64,000 bases of DNA from Clostridia bacterium (GCA_035628995.1 DASPIR010000033.1:62001-126000), one strand, 5' to 3'. Shown: positions 43,875 to 53,493, numbered from the stretch's first letter. Notes: generated by a model not told the origin, from the letters alone. Program-made: numbers and translations.

Positions 43875-44411
43875 TTATTTTACGCAAGCAGCTCCTCTTA
43901 AAAGTGCTTCCTTATTTAGTGGAATTACGCTGGCTTTCTTACCACTGAATATTTCAGTAATTATCTCCATTATGGTATCTTCTTTTGCAGCGTTGGAGAT
44001 AGCGAGATATGCTCCAAGCATAACCATGTTTGCTATTTTACCTGCTCCCATTTCGTTTGCTATATCATTTGCAGGTACATAGTAAACTTTGATATCATTT
44101 CTTGAAGCCTTCTGGTCTATCAAAGAGCTGTTAATTAGAAGCGCTCCGCCTGGAATTACATCTCCTTCAAACTTATCCAATGAAGGTCTGTTCATAACTA
44201 TAGCCGCTGTTGCTTCAGTGACTATTGGTGCTCCAACCGGTTCTTCAGATATAATTACGTTGCAGTTTGCAGTACCGCCACGCATTTCTGGACCGTAAGA
44301 GGGCAGCCATGACACATTCCTTCCTTCTTTTAGGGCTGCTTCGGCAAGTATTTTGCCCATAGCCATAACCCCTTGTCCTCCAAAGCCTGCCATTATAATT
44401 TCATGTGTCAT
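43875..44411 (-). CDS. 2-oxoacid:ferredoxin oxidoreductase, gamma subunit
   Basis: 178 aa, MTHEIIMAGFGGQGVMAMGKILAEAA and SYGPEMRGGTANCNVIISEEPVGAPIV are the standard gamma-subunit motifs. With the alpha, beta and delta (ferredoxin) subunits it oxidises a 2-oxoacid and CoA to acyl-CoA, CO2 and reduced ferredoxin. The start overlaps the beta-subunit stop (TAATG). Operon context with buk/ptb suggests branched-chain 2-oxoacids (VOR type). Confidence 0.93.
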   Translation of the reverse strand: MTHEIIMAGFGGQGVMAMGKILAEAALKEGRNVSWLPSYGPEMRGGTANCNVIISEEPVGAPIVTEATAAIVMNRPSLDKFEGDVIPGGALLINSSLIDQKASRNDIKVYYVPANDIANEMGAGKIANMVMLGAYLAISNAAKEDTIMEIITEIFSGKKASVIPLNKEALLRGAACVK

Positions 44412-45157
44412 TATTTCACCTCCTCAGTATTTCTGAAGTTTCCAAGTGGAAAATATGGTATCATATTTTCTTCAAGCCATTTCAATGACTCCACAGGAGT
44501 CTTACCCCAGTTTGTCGGGCAAGTGGATAGTACTTCAACAAGTGTGAAGCCCTTGCCTTCCATCTGTGCCTGAAAAGCCTTCTTTATGGCCTTCTTCGCC
44601 TGTATTATATGCTTTACATCATGTACTGAAACTCTTTCTACAAATACAGCCTTAGGAATAGTTGCAAGCATTTCGCTTACCCTCAAAGGAAGTCCTGCAT
44701 GGTCTTCAACTCTTCCGTAAGGTGCAGTTGTAGCTTTCTGTCCTATAAGAGTTGTAGGAGCCATCTGTCCGCCTGTCATGCCGTATATTGCATTGTTTAC
44801 AAATATTGTTGTTATCTTTTCACCTCTCATAGCTGCGTGGACTATCTCAGCGGCACCTATTGATGCCAAGTCCCCGTCGCCCTGATAAGTAAATACTGCA
44901 GCTTTCGGGTTTACCCTCTTTATGCCTGTTGCAGCAGCCGGTGCTCTTCCGTGAGCTGCTTCCTGCATATCACAGTTGAAATAATCATATGCGAAAACAG
45001 CACATCCTACTGGAGCTACACCAATAGTTTTTTCAACAAGATTAAGTTCTTCAAGCACTTCTGCTACAAGTCTGTGTATTATACCATGAGTGCAGCCTGG
45101 ACAATAATGAAAAGGCTTGTCAGTCAGTGCCTTAGTTTTTTCAAATACAACTGCCAT
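44411..45157 (-). CDS. 2-oxoacid:ferredoxin oxidoreductase, beta (TPP-binding) subunit
   Basis: Binds thiamine diphosphate and carries catalysis. HYCPGCTHGIIHRLVAEVL at the start, GDGDLASIGAAEIVHAA (the TPP/Mg motif GDGD, with NNAIYGMTGGQMAPTT following) are all present. 248 aa, normal. Stop and start codons overlap those of both neighbours, so subunits are coupled at 1:1:1. Confidence 0.95.
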   Translation of the reverse strand: MAVVFEKTKALTDKPFHYCPGCTHGIIHRLVAEVLEELNLVEKTIGVAPVGCAVFAYDYFNCDMQEAAHGRAPAAATGIKRVNPKAAVFTYQGDGDLASIGAAEIVHAAMRGEKITTIFVNNAIYGMTGGQMAPTTLIGQKATTAPYGRVEDHAGLPLRVSEMLATIPKAVFVERVSVHDVKHIIQAKKAIKKAFQAQMEGKGFTLVEVLSTCPTNWGKTPVESLKWLEENMIPYFPLGNFRNTEEVK

Positions 45158-46227
45158 TATTTTGCACCTCCTAGAATCTTCTTGGCTTCCTCAACAATAG
45201 CCTTAGGAGTCGGAATCATACCGCCTGTTCTTCCATAGAAATGTACAGGTTTCTTTCCGTTTACAGCCAACCTTACATCTTCAACCATCTGTCCCATACT
45301 CATCTCTACAGTCAGGAAGGCTTTTACGCTGGCTTGCTCCGCTGCTTCCGCAATGGCTTTCTGAGGATATGGCCAGAGTGTTATAGGCCTTATTATTCCA
45401 GCCTTTATTCCATCTTTAGCAAGTGCATTTATTGCATTCTTAACTATTCTTGATGTTGTTCCATATGCAACGAAAACGATTTCTGCGCCTTCCATGTTGT
45501 AGGTCTCTACCTTTGTTTCATTTTTTTCTATTTCGCTATATTTTTCAAACAACTTGAAGTTGTGCTTTTCACATTCAGCTGGATCTATGAACAGTGAATT
45601 TATAACGTTGCCACTTCTTTCTCCCTTTGTACCCACTGTGGCCCATGGCTTTCCAGGTAGTTTTCTCTTTTTTACTTCAGTAAATTCTACCGGTTCCATC
45701 ATCTGCCCTATCATACCATCTCCAAGAATCATTACCGGATTCCTGTACTGATCCGCTATGTCAAAAGCTTCCTGAACCAAGTCAACTGCTTCCTGCACAG
45801 ATGCCGGTGCCAGTACGACCAATCTGTAATCGCCATGTCCACCGCCCTTGCAAGCCTGGAAATAGTCTGACTGAGCAGGTTGTATCCCACCTAGACCTGG
45901 GCCTCCTCTTACTATATTAACTATTACGCAAGGCAGCTCAGCGCCCGCAATATATGTTATTCCTTCCTGCTTCAAGCTTATTCCTGGGCTTGATGAGGAT
46001 GTCATTACTCTCGCACCGCTGCCTGCTGCTCCATAAACCATGTTGATTGCTGCTACTTCAGACTCTGCCTGAAGGAAGCATCCGCCATCAATCTGAGGCA
46101 TTTTCATTGCCATGTATTCAGGTATCTCATTCTGTGGTGTAATAGGATAACCGAAGAAAAATCTACAGCCCGCCTTAATAGCAGCTTCAGCTATAGCTTC
46201 GTTGCCCTTCCATAATTCCTTAGCCAT
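45157..46227 (-). CDS. 2-oxoacid:ferredoxin oxidoreductase, alpha subunit (VorB-like)
   Basis: 356 aa pyrimidine-binding subunit: EAIAEAAIKAGCRFFFGYPITPQNEIPEYM, QAESEVAAINMVYGAAGSGARVMTSSSSPGISL, and PVMILGDGMIGQMMEPVEF. The length and sequence match the group usually named 3-methyl-2-oxobutanoate dehydrogenase subunit VorB rather than pyruvate oxidoreductase, in agreement with the butyrate/branched acyl kinase genes in the operon. Confidence 0.93.
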   Translation of the reverse strand: MAKELWKGNEAIAEAAIKAGCRFFFGYPITPQNEIPEYMAMKMPQIDGGCFLQAESEVAAINMVYGAAGSGARVMTSSSSPGISLKQEGITYIAGAELPCVIVNIVRGGPGLGGIQPAQSDYFQACKGGGHGDYRLVVLAPASVQEAVDLVQEAFDIADQYRNPVMILGDGMIGQMMEPVEFTEVKKRKLPGKPWATVGTKGERSGNVINSLFIDPAECEKHNFKLFEKYSEIEKNETKVETYNMEGAEIVFVAYGTTSRIVKNAINALAKDGIKAGIIRPITLWPYPQKAIAEAAEQASVKAFLTVEMSMGQMVEDVRLAVNGKKPVHFYGRTGGMIPTPKAIVEEAKKILGGAK

Positions 46228-46247
46228 TTAAGCTTATACCTCCCTTT

Positions 46248-46454
46248 TTATCTCTCTACTCTTATTACAACGTCTGGACATATTCTTGCGCACGATGCAC
46301 AGCCTGTACATTTATCCATTTCCTTTACGGTAGCCACATGATAGCCCTTGACATTAATCCTATCCTTGTCCATCACAACTATCTTAGCAGGACATACTGT
46401 GGTGCAAAGTTCACAACCTTTGCATCTGTTCTCATCAAAAGTTACCTTACCCAT
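46248..46454 (-). CDS. 2x[4Fe-4S] ferredoxin subunit (delta)
   Basis: 68 aa with two CxxCxxCxxxC clusters: CKGCELCTTVCP and CTGCASCARICP. It acts as the electron-transfer subunit of the oxidoreductase encoded next. Confidence 0.95.
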   Translation of the reverse strand: MGKVTFDENRCKGCELCTTVCPAKIVVMDKDRINVKGYHVATVKEMDKCTGCASCARICPDVVIRVER

Positions 46455-46480
46455 TACTTAACCTCCTTCTAGATTTATAT

Positions 46481-47155
46481 TTAGTCCTCCCAAGGCTTCT
46501 TCATGTAAATATCTATGGGGAACAACTCACCCTGGAGTCCTTTTGGCAGCATATCAACAAACTTTTTTTCAACAACCACATATTTTATTGGAAGTCCCAA
46601 AGCTTTGGAAACATCTTCACAAAGCCTTTGACCTTTTATTATCTCCTCTACTGTGGTATTGCCACAGAGGTGAGTATTATTAACCAATGCAGTAACCTTC
46701 TGCTTTGAACTTTCCTCGATAGATCTTAGGTAGCTTACTGCTCCATCAACAGTATTGGTCTGATGCCTGTTGGCATTAAGCACAAAGAGCATATCATAAG
46801 GCTCCTTGTCAAAATACTCATGATATCTTCCCAATGCCCTTGCTCCCGCCTTATCTCCGCCTACATCCAATACGACCTCATAGGAGGTGTCCTGCAGAAC
46901 AGAGTATATTTCCGGTGAAAGGGCAGGCACGTCTCCAGACAAGCCTTTTAGTGAGGAGGATATTACTCGTACTCCCTTTTCATTAAACTGTGGTTCTATT
47001 TCTCTGGAGCGGAAGTATGGGTTTACTATGTCCAGGTCTACTATTGAAGTTTTTTTGCCTGTAGCTGCAAGACCAAAGGTATAGTTGACTGCGAACTCTG
47101 TCTTTCCGCTTCCGTAATGACCTGTGATTATCCTGATTCTTTTTTCATTGAACAT
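46481..47155 (-). CDS. P-loop ATPase of the CobQ/MinD-like class
   Basis: Walker A GHYGSGKTEF at residues 12-21, followed by SIVDLDIVNPYFRSRE (switch region) and DVGGDKAGARALGRY, in a 224-aa single-domain protein. Similar ATPases are found inside 2-oxoacid oxidoreductase operons of anaerobes; a role in cofactor insertion or complex assembly is plausible but unproved. It lies between buk2 and the ferredoxin gene. Confidence 0.82.
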   Translation of the reverse strand: MFNEKRIRIITGHYGSGKTEFAVNYTFGLAATGKKTSIVDLDIVNPYFRSREIEPQFNEKGVRVISSSLKGLSGDVPALSPEIYSVLQDTSYEVVLDVGGDKAGARALGRYHEYFDKEPYDMLFVLNANRHQTNTVDGAVSYLRSIEESSKQKVTALVNNTHLCGNTTVEEIIKGQRLCEDVSKALGLPIKYVVVEKKFVDMLPKGLQGELFPIDIYMKKPWED

Positions 47156-47168
47156 ATGATCAGATCCT

Positions 47169-48245
47169 TTATTTATATTCCTTTGCTGCTTCTTCTTTAC
47201 GAAGAACCCTCAATCCGCCCTCAGCAAGAGCTATCATTTCGTCTTCTCCGGGATATACCCTTACATCCCCTATGAACTCTACCATTTCTTTTATCCAACC
47301 AACAAGAAGCTTGTCATATGCAAGACCGCCTGTCAGACATATTGCATTCACCTTACCCTGAAGCACTGTTGCACAGGCTCCTATCTCCTTGGCAACCTGG
47401 TATGCCATTGCCTTGTATATGAGCTCTGCATTCTTGTCGCCGGCTTGTATCATTTTTTCAACTTCCCTGCCGTCGTTAGTTCCAAGATATGCAACTAAAC
47501 CGCCCTTGCCGGCTATCTTCTTGTTCATTTCTTCTATTGTATACTTGCCCGAATAACAGAGCTTCACGAGATTACTGACAGGCAAGCTCCCAGTTCTTTC
47601 AGGAGAGAAGGGACCTTCACCGTTAAGAGCGTTGTTTACATCAATTGTTCTGCCATTTTTATGGGCTCCTACCGAAATACCTCCACCCAAATGTGCAATT
47701 ATGAGGTTTATTTCTTCATACTTCTTTCCCAAGTCAGCTGCTGCTCTTCTTGCAACTGCTTTCTGGTTCAATGCATGCCATATACATATTCTTTTTATTT
47801 CCGGCATACCAGAGAATCTTGCAATTTCATCCATTTCATCAACTACGACCGGATCAACTATAAAGGCCGGTATTCCCAACTGTGAAGCTATCTCGTTGGC
47901 TATTATTCCTCCAAGGTTTGAAGCATGCTGCCCCATGACTGTGCCCTTAAGATCCTCAAGCATTTTATTATTTACTCTATATGTTCCGCCTTCCATAGGC
48001 CTCAAAAGCCCGCCTCTGCCTACCACGGCACTTAGTTTTGTAATATTTATGCCATTGGTATTTAAGGTTTCCAGTATGACATTCTTTCTGAACTCAAACT
48101 GGTCTATTACCGTGGCATAAGGAGCAAGTTCCTCGTTTGAATGTCTAAGGGTCTGCTCCAACACAGGCTTCTCGTTATCAAAAATAGCAATCTTGGTAGA
48201 AGTAGAGCCTGGATTAATAATAAGCAATCTATATGTCTCCTGCAT
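47169..48245 (-). CDS. buk: Butyrate kinase, second copy
   Basis: Acetate/butyrate kinase fold: [18 protein letters not shown] at the start, [32 protein letters not shown] and [11 protein letters not shown]. 358 aa. Makes ATP from acyl-phosphate. Roughly half identical to the first copy by eye. Two copies on both sides of ptb suggest different chain preferences, for example butyrate and isobutyrate/isovalerate (inference). Confidence 0.95.
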   Translation of the reverse strand: MQETYRLLIINPGSTSTKIAIFDNEKPVLEQTLRHSNEELAPYATVIDQFEFRKNVILETLNTNGINITKLSAVVGRGGLLRPMEGGTYRVNNKMLEDLKGTVMGQHASNLGGIIANEIASQLGIPAFIVDPVVVDEMDEIARFSGMPEIKRICIWHALNQKAVARRAAADLGKKYEEINLIIAHLGGGISVGAHKNGRTIDVNNALNGEGPFSPERTGSLPVSNLVKLCYSGKYTIEEMNKKIAGKGGLVAYLGTNDGREVEKMIQAGDKNAELIYKAMAYQVAKEIGACATVLQGKVNAICLTGGLAYDKLLVGWIKEMVEFIGDVRVYPGEDEMIALAEGGLRVLRKEEAAKEYK

Positions 48246-48276
48246 AACTATCCTCCTTAAAATTTATGTTGTGAGT

Positions 48277-49176
48277 TCATCTTGCCATAAGTGCTGCTAT
48301 AGCAATTGAATTCAACTTAGCCTCGTCAGAATCGGCACGAGAGGTCAATACCACTGGAGCCTTAGCTCCTACTATTACCCCTGCATTCTTGGCTCTTGCA
48401 AGGAAAACCATTGATTTATACAGAATATTGCCTGCCTCAATATCCGGAACCAGCAAAATATCTGCATAGCCTGCAACCGGATGGATTATCCCCTTATGCT
48501 TGGAGGCCTCTACTGAGACTGCATTGTCCAAAGCGAAAGGCCCTCCCAGTGTACAGCCTGTAAGTTCTCCTGATTCATTCATTTTCACTAGCTCTGCTGC
48601 ATCTAGAGTTGCCTGCATCTTGGGGTTTACCTTTTCCACTGCTGCCAGCAATGCAACCTTAGGATTATCATTCCCCAGTGCATTGGCCACTTGTACAGCA
48701 TTCTCAATTATCTGCTTCTTTTGAAGTACGTTCGGAGCTATATTCATAGCTGCATCTGTGACATAGAAAAGTCTGTCATAACCAGATACATCAAATACCG
48801 CAACATGTGAAAGCACGTTTCCTGTCCTTAGGCCTATCTTCTCATCCAAAACTGCTTTCAATATCACTGAGGTATCAACGAGCCCCTTCATTACAATGTG
48901 TGCTTTTCCTGTCGAGACAAGCTCAACCGCTTTTCTGCACGCTTCATCCTTTTCCTTGATGTCAATTATGTCAAATTTGTTTATATCCACGCCGCATTCT
49001 TTTGCCGCTTTTGATATTTCATCCTTATCACCAACTAATATTGCATTTGCAATACCCAAATCTTTGGCACCATTGACTGCGGATAAGACCTCGATATCCT
49101 GAGCTACTGCAACAGCAATTATTTTGGGTCCCTTATCCTTGGCAGCCCTTAGAATCTCATTAAAGGTTCTAACCAT
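48277..49176 (-). CDS. ptb: Phosphate butyryltransferase
   Basis: Converts acyl-CoA and phosphate to acyl-phosphate and CoA. 299 aa of the PTA/PTB family: VAVAQDIEVLSAVNGAKDLGIANAILVGD, IVMKGLVDTSVILKAVLD, FYVTDAAMNIAPN, GPFALDNAVSVEAS and the final ADILLVPDIEAGNILYKS with NAGVIVGAKAPVVLTSRADS. It starts directly after the buk1 stop codon (GAGGTG used as ribosome site inside buk1). Confidence 0.95.
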   Translation of the reverse strand: MVRTFNEILRAAKDKGPKIIAVAVAQDIEVLSAVNGAKDLGIANAILVGDKDEISKAAKECGVDINKFDIIDIKEKDEACRKAVELVSTGKAHIVMKGLVDTSVILKAVLDEKIGLRTGNVLSHVAVFDVSGYDRLFYVTDAAMNIAPNVLQKKQIIENAVQVANALGNDNPKVALLAAVEKVNPKMQATLDAAELVKMNESGELTGCTLGGPFALDNAVSVEASKHKGIIHPVAGYADILLVPDIEAGNILYKSMVFLARAKNAGVIVGAKAPVVLTSRADSDEAKLNSIAIAALMAR

Positions 49177-50259
49177 TTACTTCACCTCATCTTCATATAT
49201 CTTCGCTTGCTCTTCACCCGCAAGCACCCTTAAAGCACCTTCGGCCAATGCCTGCATCTCATCTTCTCCGGCATATACCTTCACTGGCGCTATGAATCCA
49301 ACTCTCTTAGCTATTCTCTCACATAAAAATTCCGAGTATGCAAGCCCTCCGGTAAGAAGGATTGCATCAACATCTCCCTTTAGCACAGCTGCCATTGAAC
49401 CAATCTCCTTGGCAATCTGATATGTCATTGCATCATATATCAACTCTGCATTCTTGTCTCCAGCTTCAATCATTTTTATTACATCTCTTGCATCATTTGT
49501 TCCTAAGTAACCGACAAATCCCGATTTACCTAGAATTTTCTTCCTCATCTCTGCTTGTGTGAACTTTCCTGAATAGCACATTTTGATCAGGTCTCCTACC
49601 GGAAGCCCTCCTGTTCTTTCAGGTGAGAATGGACCTCCATCGTCAGCACCACTTACATCGATTATTTGTCCCTTTCTAAGAGGTGCAATTGATATGCCCC
49701 CTCCGAGATGGGCAATTATGAAATTAAAGTCAGCAAGCCCTTTTCCCATATCTTTTGCAGCTTTTCTGCCGACAGCCTTAATGTTTAAGGCATGCACCAA
49801 AGATCTTCTCGGAACTTCCGGCAGGCCTGATATTCGAGCAATATCGTCGAATTCATCAGAAGCGACAGGATCGACTATAAGAGCAGGAATGCCTTCCGGA
49901 TCAGCTATTCCTTTGGCTATTATCCCTCCAAGGTTCGAGGCATGTTCACCTTGAATACCTATTCGCAGGTCTTCTATCATTGCATCAGTTACCTTATAGC
50001 TCCCACCCGGCATTGGTTTTAATAGTCCGCCTCTGCCAACCACTGCGGACAGGCTTTCGGTAGATATGCCTACTTCCTTAATCCAGTCCAGTATCATCTT
50101 TTCCCTATACTCAAACTGGTCAGTGACCTTTGCAAATCTGGCTACTTCCTCTGCAGAATGGCTTAGGTTTTTTTGGAATAGATTCTTCTCACCTCTGAAA
50201 ATTGCTACTTTTGTCGAAGTAGATCCAGGATTGATTGCTAATATATACTCTCTTGCCAC
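49177..50259 (-). CDS. buk: Butyrate kinase, first copy
   Basis: First gene of the sigma-54 operon. [64 protein letters not shown], and LLTGGLAYSEFL are all conserved. 360 aa. The start is GTG at 50259 after AAGGAG. Substrate-level phosphorylation end step. Confidence 0.95.
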   Translation of the reverse strand: MAREYILAINPGSTSTKVAIFRGEKNLFQKNLSHSAEEVARFAKVTDQFEYREKMILDWIKEVGISTESLSAVVGRGGLLKPMPGGSYKVTDAMIEDLRIGIQGEHASNLGGIIAKGIADPEGIPALIVDPVASDEFDDIARISGLPEVPRRSLVHALNIKAVGRKAAKDMGKGLADFNFIIAHLGGGISIAPLRKGQIIDVSGADDGGPFSPERTGGLPVGDLIKMCYSGKFTQAEMRKKILGKSGFVGYLGTNDARDVIKMIEAGDKNAELIYDAMTYQIAKEIGSMAAVLKGDVDAILLTGGLAYSEFLCERIAKRVGFIAPVKVYAGEDEMQALAEGALRVLAGEEQAKIYEDEVK

Positions 50260-50290
50260 TGTCTCACTGCTCCTTATTCAAATTCTTTTT

Positions 50291-50370
50291 GTTGCGCGTT
50301 TCGCGTTTCGCGGTATGGGAAATGGCTTCGAAGGATTAACAAAATACTCGTAACTCGTAACTAGTAACCA
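50291..50370. repeat. Intergenic word array (GCGTTTC / AACTCGT) with CTTCGAAG centre
   Basis: Left part: GCGCGTTTCGCGTTTCGCGG; centre: GGCTTCGAAG; right part: CTCGTAACTCGTAACTAGTAA. The unit sequence differs between the two sides. It lies in the buk1 leader, between the sigma-54 promoter and the gene. Confidence 0.75.
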
Positions 50371-50404
50371 TGACCTTAAGAAATGCCATAATAGTTATAT
50401 ACTT

Positions 50405-50421
50405 ATGCAAATAATGTGCCA
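50405..50421 (-). promoter_or_regulatory. Sigma-54 promoter of the buk-ptb-buk-kor operon
   Basis: Minus strand TGGCAC-ATTAT-TTGCAT: -24 element TGGCAC (50416-50421) and -12 element TTGCAT in the exact consensus spacing. It lies about 145 bp upstream of buk1. Explains the nearby sigma-54 activator gene. Confidence 0.88.
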
Positions 50422-50432
50422 CAAACTTTGTC

Positions 50433-50478
50433 AAAAAAAACAGAAACCTGTATATCCCGTGTAAACAAGGATAACAGG
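50433..50478 (-). terminator. Terminator of the upstream lipoprotein gene
   Basis: Minus strand: CCTGTTATCC pairs with GGATATACAGG, followed within a few nt by T8. It stands between the enhancer-like repeat and the sigma-54 promoter. Confidence 0.8.
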
Positions 50479-50582
50479 CTAAAAATTCTTTATAACACTT
50501 ACAAACATTTTTGAAATATTTATATACTTGTATGATTTATCAAAGGAATCTATTAACATAAGATTTATTTGAATAAATATGC

Positions 50583-50627
50583 ATGCAAAATATTGCAAAA
50601 TAACTGTACATGTGCAATGTTTTGCAT
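50583..50627. promoter_or_regulatory. Upstream activator site, 15-bp inverted repeat
   Basis: ATGCAAAATATTGCA (50583-50597) and TGCAATGTTTTGCAT (50613-50627) are inverted copies with one mismatch, centres 30 bp apart (about three turns). They lie about 180 bp upstream of the -24/-12 promoter, the usual distance for a sigma-54 enhancer. Confidence 0.7.
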
Positions 50628-50637
50628 GGTTTTCTTC

Positions 50638-51573
50638 TTATCCTAACTTTTCAGTTTTAATATCTACAAGATAATAATTCATATCAAAATCCCAGTTCAG
50701 ATGGTTTCCGTAAAAATTCTCATCTAGAAGCCTCACAGGATATCGGGACCTTAATATCTCGAAGTCATCCAAAGCCCTATGTCTTGAATCCGCCTCCAGA
50801 TATTCGCTGTTCAGAAGCTCCCAGGCCTTTTCATCCTCTCGAAGCTCCTGATAAGCTTTAATCAGCTTATCGTACATCTCTTCCTCACCAAATTTGAACT
50901 TTGCAGTTTTTACTTCCACTGCAGGACCCAGACATTTGAAAAGCGTTTTCTCAGTTTCATCCCAGCTGCTTTCTGCCACTACATAATACCTGTCGTCACT
51001 GCACTCTTTCATCGTTTCTACTTTTCCACTTTCAAAGACTTTCATGCATTTTGATGCATAAAAACCATAAAAACCATTGTCCCAAAACTTACCCTCTACA
51101 ACCTTCCCTCCTGAGAGGTATACTCCCTTATTTCCTGCCCATGAAAATATAAGACAGTCCTTCAGCGGAATCAGCCTATCATTTGCTACATCATAAATGC
51201 TGTCAATAATATATGCGTACTGCCCGTCATCACTCCACTGGATTCTGAAAAAATCAAAGGACCATAAGGAATATGGGTGTTTAAACAGCTCATTGTCCTT
51301 TTCATAATTCCTATATATTATCCTTTCACCCTTTTCATCAAATATATAAAGGTTATTATCCGCTCCCAACTGCAGCTTAATATTGCCCTCAGGCGACCAG
51401 CTTACTACCCTTCCCTGGCTTGCTTCGCCAGAGCCGCCGATTTTACTTGCTGAAACAGCCGTTACGCTTTGTTTTCTGTAGGCATTCCCTCCAAGTATAC
51501 TACAGCTTGTAAACGACACGGTGACAATGCATACCAACCCTAAAATCAAAGCTCTTTTCCCCAAGTTAAACAA
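50638..51573 (-). CDS. Putative lipoprotein with WD/propeller-like repeats
   Basis: Signal peptide and lipobox ending FTSC (Cys24). The following part has strands such as VVSWSPEGNIKLQLGADNNLYIFDEKGERI and RIQWSDDGQYAYIIDSIYD, reminiscent of beta-propeller blades; the last third is helical. No family assigned. The start is a TTG at 51573, eight nt after AGGGGTG. Encoded between the sigma-54 activator and the operon it should control, but with its own terminator. Confidence 0.7.
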   Translation of the reverse strand: MFNLGKRALILGLVCIVTVSFTSCSILGGNAYRKQSVTAVSASKIGGSGEASQGRVVSWSPEGNIKLQLGADNNLYIFDEKGERIIYRNYEKDNELFKHPYSLWSFDFFRIQWSDDGQYAYIIDSIYDVANDRLIPLKDCLIFSWAGNKGVYLSGGKVVEGKFWDNGFYGFYASKCMKVFESGKVETMKECSDDRYYVVAESSWDETEKTLFKCLGPAVEVKTAKFKFGEEEMYDKLIKAYQELREDEKAWELLNSEYLEADSRHRALDDFEILRSRYPVRLLDENFYGNHLNWDFDMNYYLVDIKTEKLG

Positions 51574-51724
51574 TCTAAATCACCCCTGATTCATAATGAT
51601 GTCATTAGAACTTTATTTCGTTAATACACCTCACTTTACTATTTTATCATTTTAGTCCAAATATTTCCATAGTTTTTATACCCAACATTAGACGTAATTT
51701 TTCTGGAAATTCTTCCGAAAAAAG

Positions 51725-51757
51725 AAAAATTCTGCACATTTTATGTGCAGAATTTTT
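51725..51757 (-). terminator. Terminator of the sigma-54 activator gene
   Basis: AAAAATTCTGCACAT and ATGTGCAGAATTTTT around a short loop, immediately after the stop codon; T-rich tail follows. Confidence 0.9.
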
Positions 51758-53473
51758 TTATTCCAATCCGTATTTCTCCAGCTTATAGTAAAGACTCCTC
51801 AAGGATATATCCAAGAGCTTCGCTGCCTTGGTCTTATTATTGGCACACTCCTTCATAACCTGAACTATATAGCGTTTCTCCGACTTCTCCACGATATCAT
51901 CCAGAGTCATGGATATGTCCTCGTAACTCTCACTATTGTCAACAGGCATGCCTCCGACCTTCACAAGCCTTTCAAACTGAGACAGGTGCGTCTCCAGTAT
52001 CACTGAGTCGTTTATCTTCATGTTTATGATTGCACGTCCTATGAAATTATCCAGCTCTCTTACGTTCCCCGGCCAGTTGTAGGCTTTAAGCTCCTCAACA
52101 GCTTGGTGTGATATGTCCTGAACATTGCGCCCGTAAAGCTGGTTAAATTTCTTTATAAAAAATATGGACAGGTCATAAATATCGCCTTTTCGCATCCTTA
52201 ATGGGGGAATATTTATCGGAAGCACATTCAGCCTGTAATACAAGTCCGCCCTGAACCTGCCGCTGTCAATGGCTGCTTCAAGATCTACGTTAGTTGCGGC
52301 AATTACCCTGACATCTATGTTTATTGATTTAGTCCCGCCAACCCTTACGAACTCTTTTTCCTGCAGCACCCTGAGCAGTTTTGACTGTGTTCCCTGAGGA
52401 ATCTCCCCTATCTCGTCCAGGAAGATAGTTCCTCCGTTAGCTTCCTCGAAAAGACCTTTTCTTCCGCCTTTTTTAGCCCCGGTAAAAGCCCCTTCTTCGT
52501 ACCCGAACAGCTCCGATTCAAGAAGTGTCTCTGGGATCGCGGAACAGTTAACCCTTACGAATTTTCTATATTTTCTCTCACTCGCGTTATGTATTGAATG
52601 AGCGAATATTTCCTTACCTGTACCACTTTCACCTCTTAAAAGCACAGTTATAGGGATTTCCGCAGCCTTCCTGGCTTTATCTACAGCAGCCAAAAGCAGC
52701 GCATCCTTCCCTATGATGTCCTCGAAGGTATACTTGGCTTCCAGGCTTCTAATGATATCCTTAGCATTCTTCAATTCGTTGGAAAGCTTGGTTATTTCCG
52801 ATAAATCATGTATTACACCCACACTGCCCCTTAGCTCCCCATCCACTATTATGGGTGCAGCATTAACCAGCACTTCCTTATGCGTAGGTCCCACCTTCAG
52901 AAGGGCGCCTTTAATAGGATTTTTGGTTTTAATTACCTGCATGTGAAGGCTTTCTCCTTCGGCAATATCAACAGTAGCCGGCTTGCCTATCACATCCTTT
53001 TCCGACAATCCGGTAATTCTTGTATAGGCAGGGTTTATCATTACGCCCAACCCCTTCTGATCCACAACCGATATTGCATCCTGAGTGGCATTGAATATTG
53101 CCGCCAGCATACTCTGCATTTCCTTAAGGTTTGTTATTTCCTCCGCCAGCTCTATAACTTCGGTGATATCCCTGAATACCGCAATAGCTCCTATTATTTT
53201 CCCCTGCTTATCTTTTACAGGCATCCTGTTGGTTATAATTTTGATGCTGCCCAGGTTTTGCTGTTGATTCAGCTCCGATTTACCCGTCTCCAGTATGAAT
53301 GGCAGCCTTGTATCAATTATTACATCAGCCACATACTTTCCTATAGCATCTTCTGAAGGTATCTCAGTGAGCCTTTCGGCGGCTTTGTTGAAAAGCGTTA
53401 TTATACCCTCAGTATTGACGCCAATCATAGCATCATGAGTAGAGTCCAATATTAGTTCTATATCCCTTTCCAT
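51758..53473 (-). CDS. Sigma-54-dependent activator, PAS-PAS-AAA-Fis (BkdR-like)
   Basis: Enhancer-binding protein that opens sigma-54 promoters. PAS domains about 1-105 and 118-235, AAA+ core 252-480 with Walker A GESGTGKE (281-288), GAFTGA loop (328-333), Walker B FLDE (351-354), and a C-terminal Fis helix-turn-helix (NNKTKAAKLLDISLRSLYYKLEKYGLE). 571 aa. In Firmicutes such BkdR-type proteins control branched-chain acid pathways; the sigma-54 promoter and inverted repeat at 50405-50627 make the buk-ptb-kor operon the obvious target. Confidence 0.93.
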   Translation of the reverse strand: MERDIELILDSTHDAMIGVNTEGIITLFNKAAERLTEIPSEDAIGKYVADVIIDTRLPFILETGKSELNQQQNLGSIKIITNRMPVKDKQGKIIGAIAVFRDITEVIELAEEITNLKEMQSMLAAIFNATQDAISVVDQKGLGVMINPAYTRITGLSEKDVIGKPATVDIAEGESLHMQVIKTKNPIKGALLKVGPTHKEVLVNAAPIIVDGELRGSVGVIHDLSEITKLSNELKNAKDIIRSLEAKYTFEDIIGKDALLLAAVDKARKAAEIPITVLLRGESGTGKEIFAHSIHNASERKYRKFVRVNCSAIPETLLESELFGYEEGAFTGAKKGGRKGLFEEANGGTIFLDEIGEIPQGTQSKLLRVLQEKEFVRVGGTKSINIDVRVIAATNVDLEAAIDSGRFRADLYYRLNVLPINIPPLRMRKGDIYDLSIFFIKKFNQLYGRNVQDISHQAVEELKAYNWPGNVRELDNFIGRAIINMKINDSVILETHLSQFERLVKVGGMPVDNSESYEDISMTLDDIVEKSEKRYIVQVMKECANNKTKAAKLLDISLRSLYYKLEKYGLE

Positions 53474-53493
53474 AAAACAACCTTCCTTACGTC

